A stretch of DNA of 64,000 bases from Mimachlamys varia (lineage: Eukaryota > Mollusca > Bivalvia > Pectinida > Pectinidae). How positions within the stretch are numbered: position 1 is the stretch's first letter; the number at the start of each line of letters is the position of its first letter. Under the pieces are notes generated by a model. The model was not told the DNA's origin and did no database searches. It saw nothing but the letters and a program-made list of their open reading frames with translations. The stretch lies in NCBI GenBank assembly GCA_947623455.1, contig OX392532.1, positions 26,634,792 to 26,698,791 on the forward strand. The letters run 5' to 3'. The position numbers and the translations under genes were made by a program. Shown here piece by piece: positions 9,626 to 20,671 of this stretch.

Positions 9626-12600
9626 ATGGCCAACCGTGTGTTACAATGTCTTTTGGCGGTGGTATCTGCCATGGCACCGGCTATAATCACAATACATATA
9701 ATGCAAAAAGGTAAGTAGTGTAACTAGCATTGGAACACTGTCGATGGATTTCTGAGCTCTTGGACAAGCAGGTCATCAATTAAGATTTTGCAGGTAAAGA
9801 AAACTCAGGTCGAAATCATATATTTAACTAGGAAGTCAATACGATTCTGAAACCAGCAGGTCATTACAAACAACACTCAGCGCATATCAATTTCCAAACT
9901 ACTATATATGGCAACATTTATTACAAGCTGTACGTCAAGCCTCGTATCACTGTTTATATAAATAACAACACTACAATGTGTATGCAAATACTAACTCCGC
10001 TGTATATAGAGAATGCATGGAAAGTATCTTACAATACAAGGTTTATTTTTGGCTCGGGACCCTCACCAAAATAAACCATGCATTAAAAGATACATACCGG
10101 TATTCTGTTTATCCTGCAATCATTTAACACAGATATTCACATTAACCAAAGTAAAGACATCATTTGTCAACCTTTTGATTCATTGAATCCATCCGCCGCC
10201 GGCTTTGTCCTTCACCCTAACGACAAGAACAAAGCATGGGAACACGTACTCGTAATAAAATCTCACACCATCTTTTAGGTGAGAACAGCGGCAACAAAGA
10301 TTGCGGCAACAATGTGATAATCAGTTTATGGATTTTAATGTGTGCAATCAGTTAATAATTTCATATTTTTTTTGTATTTATTAGTGAAAGTTTACATTTT
10401 TGTATTTTACACTTAATTAATTTATTAACCTTTCGTTGTTATCTTTCCTTTTACGAACGCGGAATAGCCAAATTCTCAACTCTGAAGGAAAGGTATGAGT
10501 CTATTACATAATTATAACTTTCTAATTGTTAAATCTGTATTTTTGTTTTCTGCAATCAAAAGTTAAACATATCTTGCTTCTTATCAGGATCGGGGGGGGG
10601 GGGGGGGGGGGGAGGGGGGTGGCACAGGTAACCACCCACGACGATATACTTTGGTAAGGTGAGGGTTACTCGCAAATCATCCAATATGTGGTTAAATACA
10701 GTTTCACTTATTCAGAAATGGCAAGCTTCAATTTTTCCGCCATCTTTGTTTGTTCTTGATTCGTTCTAGCTGTTAGAGCGTCATTTCACAAGAAGAAGTA
10801 AGAACATGTTCTCGGGCTCGCCCAAAGACACCCCAGGAGTGCTTTTTCTGGGCAGCTCAGGCCAACCCGGCTTCCTTCTTCAGATGCTTATATCCTCTCT
10901 CTCCAAATCTTGACTTTCAACTCCAATTGCCCTTTATAGCACAGTTCTACACAACATCAATCTACCTACACACAGATTATAAAGCGTTACAATATCAAAC
11001 ATATTTAGTTCTAAAACACACGCAGTGTTCTATCAGGGACCTTCCCAGGCCTCCTACTCCACAGGTTTACATAATCTCTCCCAAACATATTGAATCTAAA
11101 TCTCTCTATAATATATGCAATATGAACTATTTTTGAGAAGCTACCGCAGGTTGTTCATAAGTAATGAGTCACTTAAAGGAATGTATCTAACGTTTTAATC
11201 TGACTTCAAACCTAACTTCCCCCTGATAATATATCAATACCTGATGCATCATTTGGAAATGACAGTTACGTCTGTCAGGTTTTGGGCGCTTTAACCTTTC
11301 GCTCCTATCTCTATATCGCTGCCTCGTAGCACTCTACTATCTAATGCAGCAGCCCATTGTCCGCCAAGACACGGTGCTACCGAAGTCACAAGACCTTGAC
11401 CTCAGACCTACTTTTGACTGCCACTCTCTATTGATACAATTTTCGTTTTGATTTTCCTTATTAATTACATAATAACAGCCCATACCGCTACAAATGTATA
11501 CTTTAATAACATCTGCACTATCTATGTATATGCTCATTACATTGTTTATATCAATAACAACACTTTAATGTATTTGTCAACACTCAATACCAGTACATAT
11601 TTAATAAAACAAACTATAAGTTCGTTATTTATTATACTACTTATATAAATATACCAATACAATGTGTGTTTTATTCATTAAAAAAAGCTTATCAATACTT
11701 ACAATATAATACACATAAGCATCCCATGTGTAGAAATAAACATATTATTAAATAAACACATGTAGACATAAATAAACATTGCACTTAGAATACAATCCAT
11801 GAATCCATGCAACATCATCGGAATGTGAAAAGTGACAAACACTCATGAAATGTAAATGACTGTTCACAACAAAACATTTGTTTTTGACGAATTTAAAATC
11901 ATTTTCATTATATTTGTTTAATAAAATCCTCCAGTGCCGTCTCCTCCTGGTGCACTAGACATGCAAACCAGTCACGGTCACGTACTGAGGACAAGTCTGG
12001 AGCTGAGGTGGGATGCTTCACCAGGCTACGTGGACAATTACCTTGTGATGCTGAAGGACTGTGCTGGAGACGTAGTGGCAAAGAAGAGTACCGAATCGAC
12101 ACAACCGTCCGTGTTTATAGACAATCCTCACACTGGGACTACTTACGAGGTAGTGATATGGGCGGTGGCTGACGGGAAAATAAGTGACCCTATGACAGCG
12201 ACTATACGGGTGAAGGGTGAGTAACACAAAGTCTTGGAATGATTGTTGGTTAAGCAGTTTAGAGAGGCACCACAGTAAAACTATATTTTATGGTTATTTA
12301 GAACTATTGTATATATGAATTTAATGTGTCATCTTATGAAATATTAATGGGTGTTTTACGCTAAAATATGTTCTCAAAAACTTTGATAATTTAAAAAAGG
12401 AATCACTATTTATTGATCAACGATTTGGACATGTAAATATTTGCGCCACACATGATACCGCATTCGCACAACAAGCTACATCGGAGGTTAACAAAAAATG
12501 GCTTCCCGCATGACTTTATGTCATCTTGAGTGTGTGAAAAACTGCTTTTCATACCTCATCTAAAAAATAGGGAAGGTACAAATATAATCGGGTTGCGACC

Positions 12601-14348
12601 CCGGTATTGAATTTGATATGTGCATAAACGAAGTCATTAATTAAAAAATACATATACCGTATGTCCCATGTCTGCAGTTGTGTTGAAAATGTCAACGTTC
12701 ACGTTCCTTTACAAGAAGATATAGAAAATGTTAAAAGAAAACGGAGCTATCATAACATATTCATAATGGATTAAGTAATGGACAAATTATAAGTATCTCG
12801 ACAAGTACATGTTAAGTGTCTTGTGCGCAATATGAGTGCACGCACTCAAAGTATGCAGACGCTGACATTTGGGTAGATTTTAGATGAATATGCATGGATA
12901 TATCGCTAATCTGAAAAAAGTCCTCAAGACATTGAGCTGTAAAAATATTTTCGCAAACATTTCATTTCATTTTTTCCGTACCCATTTGTACCAGTCTAAG
13001 TCAAGTAATAAATCTATAGATATTTCCTGATGTCGATAAATAAATGGTTATGTGATTCAATAAGTTTAAACACGGACTTTGCCTCTGTTTCACAAGTCGT
13101 GCTTTACACGTCCCATCTCTTACGTCCTCTTCGCTAATCGGCCAGGCGACGTGTGTTTATTTTCGCCACAAATCTGTCACGTTGCGTCATCGGCTACGAT
13201 TTTTATCGGGCTTTCCCGAGGAATGCAATTTTTCCAAGTGGTCAATATCGACATTTTGAGCGGACTTTGAATTTTGGAAGAGCAGGAAAATATAATTGGT
13301 AGTGTAGACACAATGTACATTCAAGAACAGCCATTTAGGATTTCGCGGGATGCCCCTTTAAAATCGTGAAATTATTCATCGCTCAAATAAAATTCAATTC
13401 ATTCCTTGCTAAATGTCCTTATCCGGGATTTATATGGTACATTTACATTGCATTATATTGTAGAATCGAAACTGAAATTCGGAGGCCTACTTGTAAAGGA
13501 AATAGGAACCACAACTGTTATGTTGGAGTGGACCCGCCCAGCATATAACTTAGTACAGAACTATGATGTAGAATGGTATCCGGTAAATTCAAAATCAGTT
13601 CAGATTAAAAAAGTCAGCCCAGACGAGACATCACTGTACATTGAAGATTTGACTCCCGGACAACTTTTCAAATTTATTGTGACATCGTATATACCAAGTC
13701 AGTGTGGAGACGAAGAACGCGTCCAGTCGGAGGATATATCGGTCAGAACACGTAAGCGGACAATTTCATAAATTATAAACAAAACCATTGAACGGATAAC
13801 ACTCCAGCGAGTTTGACAAATGTAAACGCATGGTCTGTTTGTATTGCCAGAAATAATAGCGCTAATACTTAAATATGTATTGAGGATCTCGTTTGGTGAC
13901 ATTGCTGGTAGTATCGTTAAACTATGTGTCTCCTTTCCCCTTAACCGCAAACATGAACATACAAAGGAAGAAATAAAATAGTAATACAAAAACTAATCGC
14001 ATTTATCAATTATATATGATAAATGCATTTTAAAATAAGCAGTTCTTGGGACAGCTTAATTATAAGCTGTCCCATACTAGCGGGGGGGGGGGGGAGGCAT
14101 GTAACATTAAGACTAAAATCACTGGATCAAGTTCCCTTAAAGATAATCAAAGCAGCTTCAAGACCCTGATTCGGTAGTCTATAGTTAGGTTATAGGAATA
14201 TACCTTTACTGTACATTTTGTTAATTGGTACCATTTTCTGCCCCGAGTTATCTGTATTACAGACCTCATCATCCCACAGACAGCTCTACAAACAACGGTG
14301 TTTGGAGACTTGGATCACCAGTGTGTTTTGTTGTGCTGTGAACTGTGA
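9626..14348 (+). CDS. Secreted two-FN3-domain protein, complete gene (left arm copy)
   Basis: Four coding exons: 9626-9710, 11935-12216, 13464-13751 and 14263-14348, together 741 bases and 246 aa. Exon 1 starts MANRVLQCLL and gives a hydrophobic leader of about 28 residues (signal peptide or signal anchor), ending at donor AAAAAG|GTAAGT. Exons 2 and 3 each encode one fibronectin type III domain (ELRWDAS...NYLVMLKD...YEVVIWAV; MLEWTRP...YDVEWYP...LTPGQLFKFIV). Both have phase 1-1 boundaries, the pattern of shuffled extracellular modules. Exon 4 (acceptor TATTACAG) adds a short tail ending CVLLCCEL and a stop; AATAAA follows at 14769. All junctions keep frame. An AG upstream of the ATG (TTGTGCAG) may mark a 5'UTR intron. 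Likely an extracellular binding or adhesion protein; partner unknown. Introns hold no other genes; intron 1 has a 22-base G-run near 10590. Confidence 0.8.
13920..14211. other. 292-bp segment present only in the left arm
   Basis: Between GTATCGTTAA (ends 13919) and TTTTGTTAATTGG (from about 14215) the left arm carries about 292 bp. The right arm joins the two flanks directly near 26115-26120. The segment lies in intron 3 of the FN3 gene and includes a small palindrome (GGGACAGCTTAATTATAAGCTGTCCC, 14049-14074) and a G-run. It could be an insertion on the left or a deletion on the right; the third copy does not cover it. Confidence 0.7.
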
Positions 14349-15584
14349 CTTGCTTTACTTCGATAACACCATCAATTATGGACTTGGACAGTGCTAGCCA
14401 GGAGAGGTACTTTGTGACACGTGATTACGAATTGTGAAGGCAACCGATTAAATTTGTCCGTGAAGGTATTTACACCATATACTTGGGTGTGTGACTGCTA
14501 ATATTATTTTTGTATAGGCCGTTGGGGCTTATCCTTCATATAGAGGAGGAAGTGAGCGGATAGGTGGTGTACACCTACACAGCTACAGTGTATGAACTAT
14601 GTTGTTTCATTAATTAATGCAAGTCAGGGACTGAATCAAGCTTGCATAAGTGAAATCGCGTGTAGTAAATACTTTTAAGACATCATCATGGTTATACATT
14701 ATGACTAGTGCTGGTCTAGCTGTATTGTGTACATCCAACATTGATTCATATTAATACTGTCAGTTTTTAATAAAGAATGAAGTAATGGGGTGGTAACAGA
14801 GTTACCTCCCTTACGGAATGATAAACACTGAAGGTTGCAGCTATTTGACCGGCTATATCAGCGATTTGTGCCGCAAAAAAACAGGTGGACGAGTTTCGCT
14901 AAAAGTTATCAACGTTTGTAAAACACGATTCGATCTACCTTCTTGTGTATTGGTTATACCCAGAATAAATCTAGTTATGGATATATTTGGTGTTAAAGAG
15001 GCAAAAATCGGCATTTTTACTGCTAGACTGAAAAGTTTCTGTATAATTGATACTGGAGAATTTATGCTTTAATTTAATTAACTGAAATTCCATACATAAG
15101 TAGTTAAGGTAATTCCGAACAAAACGGTATTTTTAGTTTTTCGATATCTTTAGCAGAACGGCCCTAATAGTGCTTTAAAAATGAGTAGTACTCGGAGGTT
15201 GGCCGAGAGCTATAAATAGACCTTCCAGAATGTTCTTCTAGCTGTGTTCGAAACGGAACTCCTCGCCCATGTCTGTAGCGTTAGATTGAAAACTCTGAGG
15301 AGTTCCGATAAAGGACTTCCGGTTTAAATGAAAACCCGCCTGTCTGGTTCAACTTCGTACGGTAGGGACTATTACTATCAGTGTCAGTCTTGCTAGCGGT
15401 AAGTTTTACAGTCAGCACCAGTTATATTTATTTGATAACGATATCAAAAGCCATGTTCTGGGTTTATAACTGTTGTACAACGGTCAATTTCCCTTTGTTT
15501 CTTCGCTGTCAGGACTCCAATCACAAGATTAAAAATCTCGATGGGAAAAATGCTAAAATCAAAGAAAATGAACTTGTGGACCAT
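14349..15584. other. FN3 gene 3'UTR and flank up to the LINE
   Basis: This is the 3'UTR with an AATAAA at 14769-14774, followed by AT-rich DNA without a recognisable gene. Open frames here are equally open in the right arm simply because the arms are nearly identical, so they are not evidence of coding. Confidence 0.4.
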
Positions 15585-18500
15585 GACAGACAGACAGACA
15601 GACAGACAGACATTCTTTATTTCCTCTTTTTGAGATTAACATTGTCTTGTCAATTTATAACATGAATATTACATAATAATGTACAGTTTCCTTCTTTTTC
15701 ATTAGATGTTTGTCAACAGTTCTGGAGAAGTGTATTCATTTCATTTATCATCCCAGCTACCGTTTCGCTTAAAGCAACCATGAGATTGTCCCATTCTCCG
15801 TCATCCAAATTTATATTATTTCTTCCACCGAGAATGAAGGAACATTTTTCATCTTCATTTAGCATATCATATTGTACATATTTGTCAACGCTTATCAAAT
15901 TTACTATTTGTTCAAGCAAGATGTCCCTACTTCTGAATAATGCAGGACATTGTATGACGAAATGTTTAACGTTATTGTCTACAGCGTTTTTGCACAGCTT
16001 ACAAATAGCGTTTTGAAATTCAGTTCTGTAGGAAAGCTTAATCAGTTCACAAATTTTCCATGTGTTTTTCGGAAACTTCAGCGTTAAAAGCCACAGAGGA
16101 TTGGGCCCCATACATTGATGAACTGCTCTATAATACAACAGATCGGAACGATTTTTGCACATTTTACACCACTCCTCAAAATAAAAGTTCGTTACTACTT
16201 TCTTGATAAATGACTTCCATTGAAACTCCTTACAACAGGTACCAGAAAAAATAAATTCAAAAAAGAATGTCTCGACTTTAAGTTTCACCATTGTGTGCAG
16301 AATGTCTACAATGAAGCTCACGTTTAGCAAAGATTGCGAGGTGAACATAAGTGTACATAAACGGATAATAAATAGAGCTTTCCAAACAAAACACGATTTA
16401 GCATTACACAACTTGTTCCAAAGGTATAGTTTTCTGGTTTCCACTTCAGACCATATATCATCAGGTAAGTCGATAGCCCTTGTAGTTATGGCCGATGACG
16501 ACGTTTTCTCAAAGCCCTGGCACCTTCGAGCAGCATATCGAATAGTTCTGTTTAACGTATCAATAGACTTCTGTGTAGTATTCGCCCACAGTTCACAACC
16601 GTATATAATACTCGGTATTATAATTGTCTTAACAAGTTGTGCACTTTTTAGAGGATTCAGACCGTCTGGATGAACACCTATACTCATTAAGCTGTTAAGA
16701 TTTCTCCTCCCTTTACCGCACGCGCTCTCTATAGCGACATCGGGTTTCAGATTCGAACAAAATGTTATTCCCGCGTAAACTTTTGAATCAGTCCATTTGA
16801 TATCTGTGCCTCCCAGCGAACATCGAGCTGATTTATGTCTGGCGTTTCGTCTCTTATATGAAAATTCCATCAATGACGATTTAGCAGAGTTATAATTCAG
16901 CCTCCAGCGATTAGCATACGCGTATACAGTGTCTAGTTGACTTTGCAGATTTGTTATACTGCCAGCTAGTAAAAGCGTATCGTCTGCTAGAAACACACAG
17001 GGGATGTGCAATTTTTGAACTAACAATCCCTGTCTCTCATCATCTAGATCACATACAAGATCATTTATCATCACGAGAAATAACCAGGCTGATAAAGTTC
17101 TTCCTTGACCGACCCCTTGCCTAACCGGATAGGCTTCACTAAGCTTCCCATCAAACATCACACGCGAAGTCACATTTTGGAATGAGCCTTGTAGTATTCT
17201 CCAGAACTTACCACTAAAGCCGAGATTGTACACTTTATGCAGTAATCCGTCTATCCACACACTATTAAATGCTTTAGCATTATCCAAAAATGCAGCAAAT
17301 ACCTTCGATTTATTTTCGATATAGTGGCATATTGATTCTTTGACAGTGAATGCCGCCATGATGCTTCCACATTCCGGTCTGAACCCCTGTTGTAATCTAT
17401 GCGGAAACTGTATTTCACCACATCGAGCCATTAACCTCTGATATATTACTTTTTCGAACAGCTTTTGTAGAACTGGTGTTAACGTGATGTCTCTATAATT
17501 GTTTTTATCCAGTTTGTCTTTGTTACCACCTTTAAATAATGTGATAACTATGCCCTTTTTAAAATGTACGGGATATTCCTCCTTCTCTAGGATTTTATTG
17601 AAGAGTAAAACGATACAGTCAAGCAGACTTTTACCGCCAAAGCGAATGTGTTCAATGACTATATTATCATGACCGCCCGCCTTACCGTTTTCCATACTTC
17701 TGATTGCTATCACGATTTCACTTGTTGAAATATCCCGATCACAAATGCCATCGTTATTTGCAAAACTATTGTGGAACATATCACGGATATCTAATTGTAC
17801 CTTAGCCCGATGACTATCGTCGAAGTTGGCCTGCTCTGACGGTAGAGCTAACTTACTGTAGTGCTCAAACCAAACCTTTCTCAGTTCATCTGAATCGCGG
17901 ATGATTTTATTGTCAACTTTCAGATCTGAACATCTAGGACCATTACACTTTCTTGCCCGAACCGCCTTGTAGAATGTACCGATGTCGAGTTCAGCTGATT
18001 CTAGCAAACGTTCAAGCTGCTGTTGTTCATAGAGCTCTCTTGCTTCTTTTAATGCTTTTCGGAAAACTTTTTTTGAATCTTTATACTCTTTGTAAGAATT
18101 ATGTTCTACACCGCGCGGACGACCCTCAGATTTCCACACACTGCGAAACTGTCTCATTGACGAATGGAGTTCCTTCACACTTCCGAAATTCCAGTAAGGT
18201 TTCAAATATTTACGATACTTTTTCACTGGCAGTGTAGTTTTGGATGATTCCTTTATTGTGGAAACAATGATATTTATAAAACTGTCCAGATCATCGCAAT
18301 TTTCCGCCTCTCGGAGAATTGATCTATTTTTGATCAGTTGCGTTACTTTGCTGGAATAGGCAGCCTTTTGCTCGGGAGACGCTTTTCCCCAGTTAACGGC
18401 CTGTTGTGACGATATATCTCTGTGCTTGTTCCTCAAAATGCAACAAAGTTCAATAGACACAGGCAAATGATCTGACGCATTGATAAAATGATCATCGTGT

Positions 18501-19657
18501 ATTTGACAAGTTTTTACATAATCTATAGTATGTGCTCCTATAAGAACGTGATCGATCAATGAGCTGTTCAAGCCGTCCCATGATATATAAGTCACATCAC
18601 CTCCTTTCGCCCATTGTTGCGAATTAACAGAGATAAGATCGTTATCTACAATAAACGACTCAAGGATTTTACCTCTTTCGTTTGCCTCGTAGCGATTCTT
18701 TTTACCGAACCGTTCTGATAATCGCCCGTTAAAGTCACCAAGAATAACGACGGGTCCTTGTTCACTATAACATTGGTATAAGTCCGACAGCGTTTGTAAT
18801 GTTTCTCGGTACAGAGACATGGGAAGATTAGTCGATGGCATCAATATCCCGAATATATACAAAAACGACTTGTCGGCCAGTTGAACAGACACCCCTATTA
18901 TGCGATCATTTCCCTCATTAGTTAAAGGCGATACCTTCAGGGTTTTCTTCCAAAGAATCGCGATTCCACCAAATCCTCTCTTGTGCGTCCTTAGTTCAAG
19001 TTCTGTAGGTATACGTTCATCACTTCGTCCGAACGCGTCAAAGTTACAATCGATACTATTCAGGAAATTAAGCTGTTCTGGCGGTAACCAATGTTCTGTA
19101 ATAACAGCAATATCTGTACTAAGAAGAATCTCGCCTAGTAAAGGAGTGCCATACATAACCCCTCGAGTGTTCCATGTAAGCAGCTTCAAGACAAATATGA
19201 CTAGGAACGATATAAGCCACACAGAGTTCATCACCATGTATCTTGATTGTTTGAACGACTATCGCAGCCACCTTCCCATTCCCTGTCGCGATTTCTGAAC
19301 CGATTATCAGGGCGGTCCTCCCACTCGCGTACAAGAACTCCCTCCGGCCAGAAGTATGGGTCGGTTGCCGCTGCGAAACTTTCTTCAGAAACATTAATGC
19401 GTGCCGTGTAAGTAGGATAGTCTGTGTCCCAGAGTTTAATGATGCGCATCATAGTTACTTTTACTCCTCTGTCCGCTGCGTACGTCTTTACAGACCACAC
19501 CACTTCTTCTTCAGGTGCATCCGCAGTAATGCGCGACATAAGGAATCTTTTACTTCTGGGTCTTCGACGAACGCCACGGAACTCATATGCAGATGTCTGA
19601 CTCTGCTCACAATGCTGTTGAGTATTCTCTCGATGAACAAAAACATTTGACTTAATG
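15585..19657 (-). mobile_element. LINE, copy lacking its 5' end (left arm)
   Basis: This is a minus-strand copy of the element at 19661-24744. It contains the C-terminal about 140 codons of ORF1 (19657-19231), the complete ORF2 (19237-15713), the 3'UTR, and the (GACA)n tail at 15585-15612, which is (TGTC)n in element orientation. The element stops at the palindrome's inner boundary instead of continuing into the first ~1 kb of ORF1. Confidence 0.9.
15713..19237 (-). CDS. LINE ORF2: endonuclease-reverse transcriptase, 1174 aa (left arm)
   Basis: An intact 1174-codon frame. An N-terminal APE endonuclease (WNTRG, TEHWLP, ILGDFNGRL, SDHLPVS) is followed by a reverse transcriptase with the first motif FLDNAKAF, the RQGVGQGRTLSAW block and the catalytic FLADDTLLL. 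Near the C-terminus a CKLC...HFVIQC cluster resembles the zinc-binding region of LINE proteins. It differs from the right-arm copy at one residue (ISSQQ here, ISIQQ there). The protein nicks target DNA and copies its own RNA at the nick. No inactivating lesion is visible, but this copy has lost the 5' end of its ORF1. Confidence 0.92.
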   Translation of the reverse strand: MVMNSVWLISFLVIFVLKLLTWNTRGVMYGTPLLGEILLSTDIAVITEHWLPPEQLNFLNSIDCNFDAFGRSDERIPTELELRTHKRGFGGIAILWKKTLKVSPLTNEGNDRIIGVSVQLADKSFLYIFGILMPSTNLPMSLYRETLQTLSDLYQCYSEQGPVVILGDFNGRLSERFGKKNRYEANERGKILESFIVDNDLISVNSQQWAKGGDVTYISWDGLNSSLIDHVLIGAHTIDYVKTCQIHDDHFINASDHLPVSIELCCILRNKHRDISSQQAVNWGKASPEQKAAYSSKVTQLIKNRSILREAENCDDLDSFINIIVSTIKESSKTTLPVKKYRKYLKPYWNFGSVKELHSSMRQFRSVWKSEGRPRGVEHNSYKEYKDSKKVFRKALKEARELYEQQQLERLLESAELDIGTFYKAVRARKCNGPRCSDLKVDNKIIRDSDELRKVWFEHYSKLALPSEQANFDDSHRAKVQLDIRDMFHNSFANNDGICDRDISTSEIVIAIRSMENGKAGGHDNIVIEHIRFGGKSLLDCIVLLFNKILEKEEYPVHFKKGIVITLFKGGNKDKLDKNNYRDITLTPVLQKLFEKVIYQRLMARCGEIQFPHRLQQGFRPECGSIMAAFTVKESICHYIENKSKVFAAFLDNAKAFNSVWIDGLLHKVYNLGFSGKFWRILQGSFQNVTSRVMFDGKLSEAYPVRQGVGQGRTLSAWLFLVMINDLVCDLDDERQGLLVQKLHIPCVFLADDTLLLAGSITNLQSQLDTVYAYANRWRLNYNSAKSSLMEFSYKRRNARHKSARCSLGGTDIKWTDSKVYAGITFCSNLKPDVAIESACGKGRRNLNSLMSIGVHPDGLNPLKSAQLVKTIIIPSIIYGCELWANTTQKSIDTLNRTIRYAARRCQGFEKTSSSAITTRAIDLPDDIWSEVETRKLYLWNKLCNAKSCFVWKALFIIRLCTLMFTSQSLLNVSFIVDILHTMVKLKVETFFFEFIFSGTCCKEFQWKSFIKKVVTNFYFEEWCKMCKNRSDLLYYRAVHQCMGPNPLWLLTLKFPKNTWKICELIKLSYRTEFQNAICKLCKNAVDNNVKHFVIQCPALFRSRDILLEQIVNLISVDKYVQYDMLNEDEKCSFILGGRNNINLDDGEWDNLMVALSETVAGMINEMNTLLQNC

Positions 19658-20671
19658 AGCAGTGTTTTTTTTTTACATGTTTACTATGGTGAAAAATAAG
19701 GAACTGCCGCAAAAATCAGTGGAATTCAATGAAGAGATAGACGATACAAGTATGACTTCAACTCAGATAGATAAAAGTGTGTACACTCTGTTGACAGAAA
19801 TAGCCGGAGGACGCGACAAACAAAAATTTAAGGAAAAAGTACGATCGATATATAAAAGTAACTCTGATAGTCTTTCATATGTTAGACAATCTTTATACGA
19901 CACTGCCTTGGCAAGGAAACCCGAAACACCATTAGGCACTCTTGTGAAAAGAACAAATGCTGGTAATTCGACGGCAGTTGAAAAATATGTTGAAGATATT
20001 TATACGCTGTTTCACTACGTAGATGGAAGTGTTGATGTAGGAGAAGTCCGCAATATATTGACGTATAAAGACAGACATCGTTCAATATGCGAAGCTAATG
20101 AGTCTGGGCTTAATATGAGTGTCTCTGATGAGGGCGTAGAAGCATCTTCCCCTGGCTTGCGAAATGTGAATGACAATATATCAAACGTTACTACGGGAGA
20201 GAGTATGATTTCAACCGATAACGGGATACAGAACTTTGCTGATCTAGCTGTATTAATCGTTGGAATGAGAGGAGAGATTATGGAACAGTTAAACGCAATA
20301 GACACTGCTAATCGACATTTGATACGCGAACTTCGCGATGAAATACGCGGGCTTCGTGAAACGGTTAAAATGAAAGACAAAACGATAAATGCTCTAGAAC
20401 AAAGAGTGGCATTTGTACAAAACACTCTGGACCAGAATATAGAACATAATACAAAAAGTACCTATGCAGATGCTGCTGCGAGTAAAAAGCGTACTAACGT
20501 GTCTGCCGATTCCAACTCTACCACGCGTACCGACGTTCCTATTGGTAGATTAGTCGAGTCAACAGTAGAACCGTTACATGTCACTGTACCCGATCGCGAC
20601 GAACCGATAAAAAATATACAAACCAATCGTCTATCTCGAGATGTTGATTCTAAGGTTAACCGTGATGAGCG
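19658..20671. other. Single-copy spacer at the palindrome centre
   Basis: These 1014 bp are the only part of 7295-32730 without a partner. They encode the N-terminal ~330 residues of LINE ORF1 in plus orientation, continuous with the right-arm element. At 19657/19658 the left arm's ORF1 sequence switches abruptly into the LINE 5' end (AGCAGTG, then a T-run). Confidence 0.85.

Larger units (their letters stand above)
7295..19657 (+). repeat. Left arm of giant palindrome
   Basis: The whole arm is the near-perfect reverse complement of 20672-32730. Paired positions sum to 40329 near the centre (ORF2 15713-19237 pairs with 21092-24616), to 40037 across the FN3 exons, and to about 40025-40028 at the outer end. 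The offset comes from a 292-bp indel and small indels. The inner boundary is 19657/20672 (CTTAATG pairing with CATTAAG) and the outer boundary is 7295/32730 (AAACTATC pairing with GATAGTTT). Contents from outside in: mariner relic, LINE 3' fragment, SAM-like exon (-), FN3 gene (+), LINE (-). Confidence 0.95.

Noticed and set aside
14818..15072. 84-codon frame identical in both arms (mirror 25257-25511)
   Set aside because: Identity follows from the near-identical arms. It lies after the FN3 gene's poly(A) signal and has no splice or domain support.
15381..15665. 94-codon frame ending in the GACA repeat (mirror 24664-24948)
   Set aside because: It crosses the LINE 3' boundary and the microsatellite tail, so it cannot be a conserved gene.
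17953..18237. Frames antisense to LINE ORF2 (also 16293-16673, 15780-16016 and mirrors)
   Set aside because: These are shadows of the 1174-codon ORF2.
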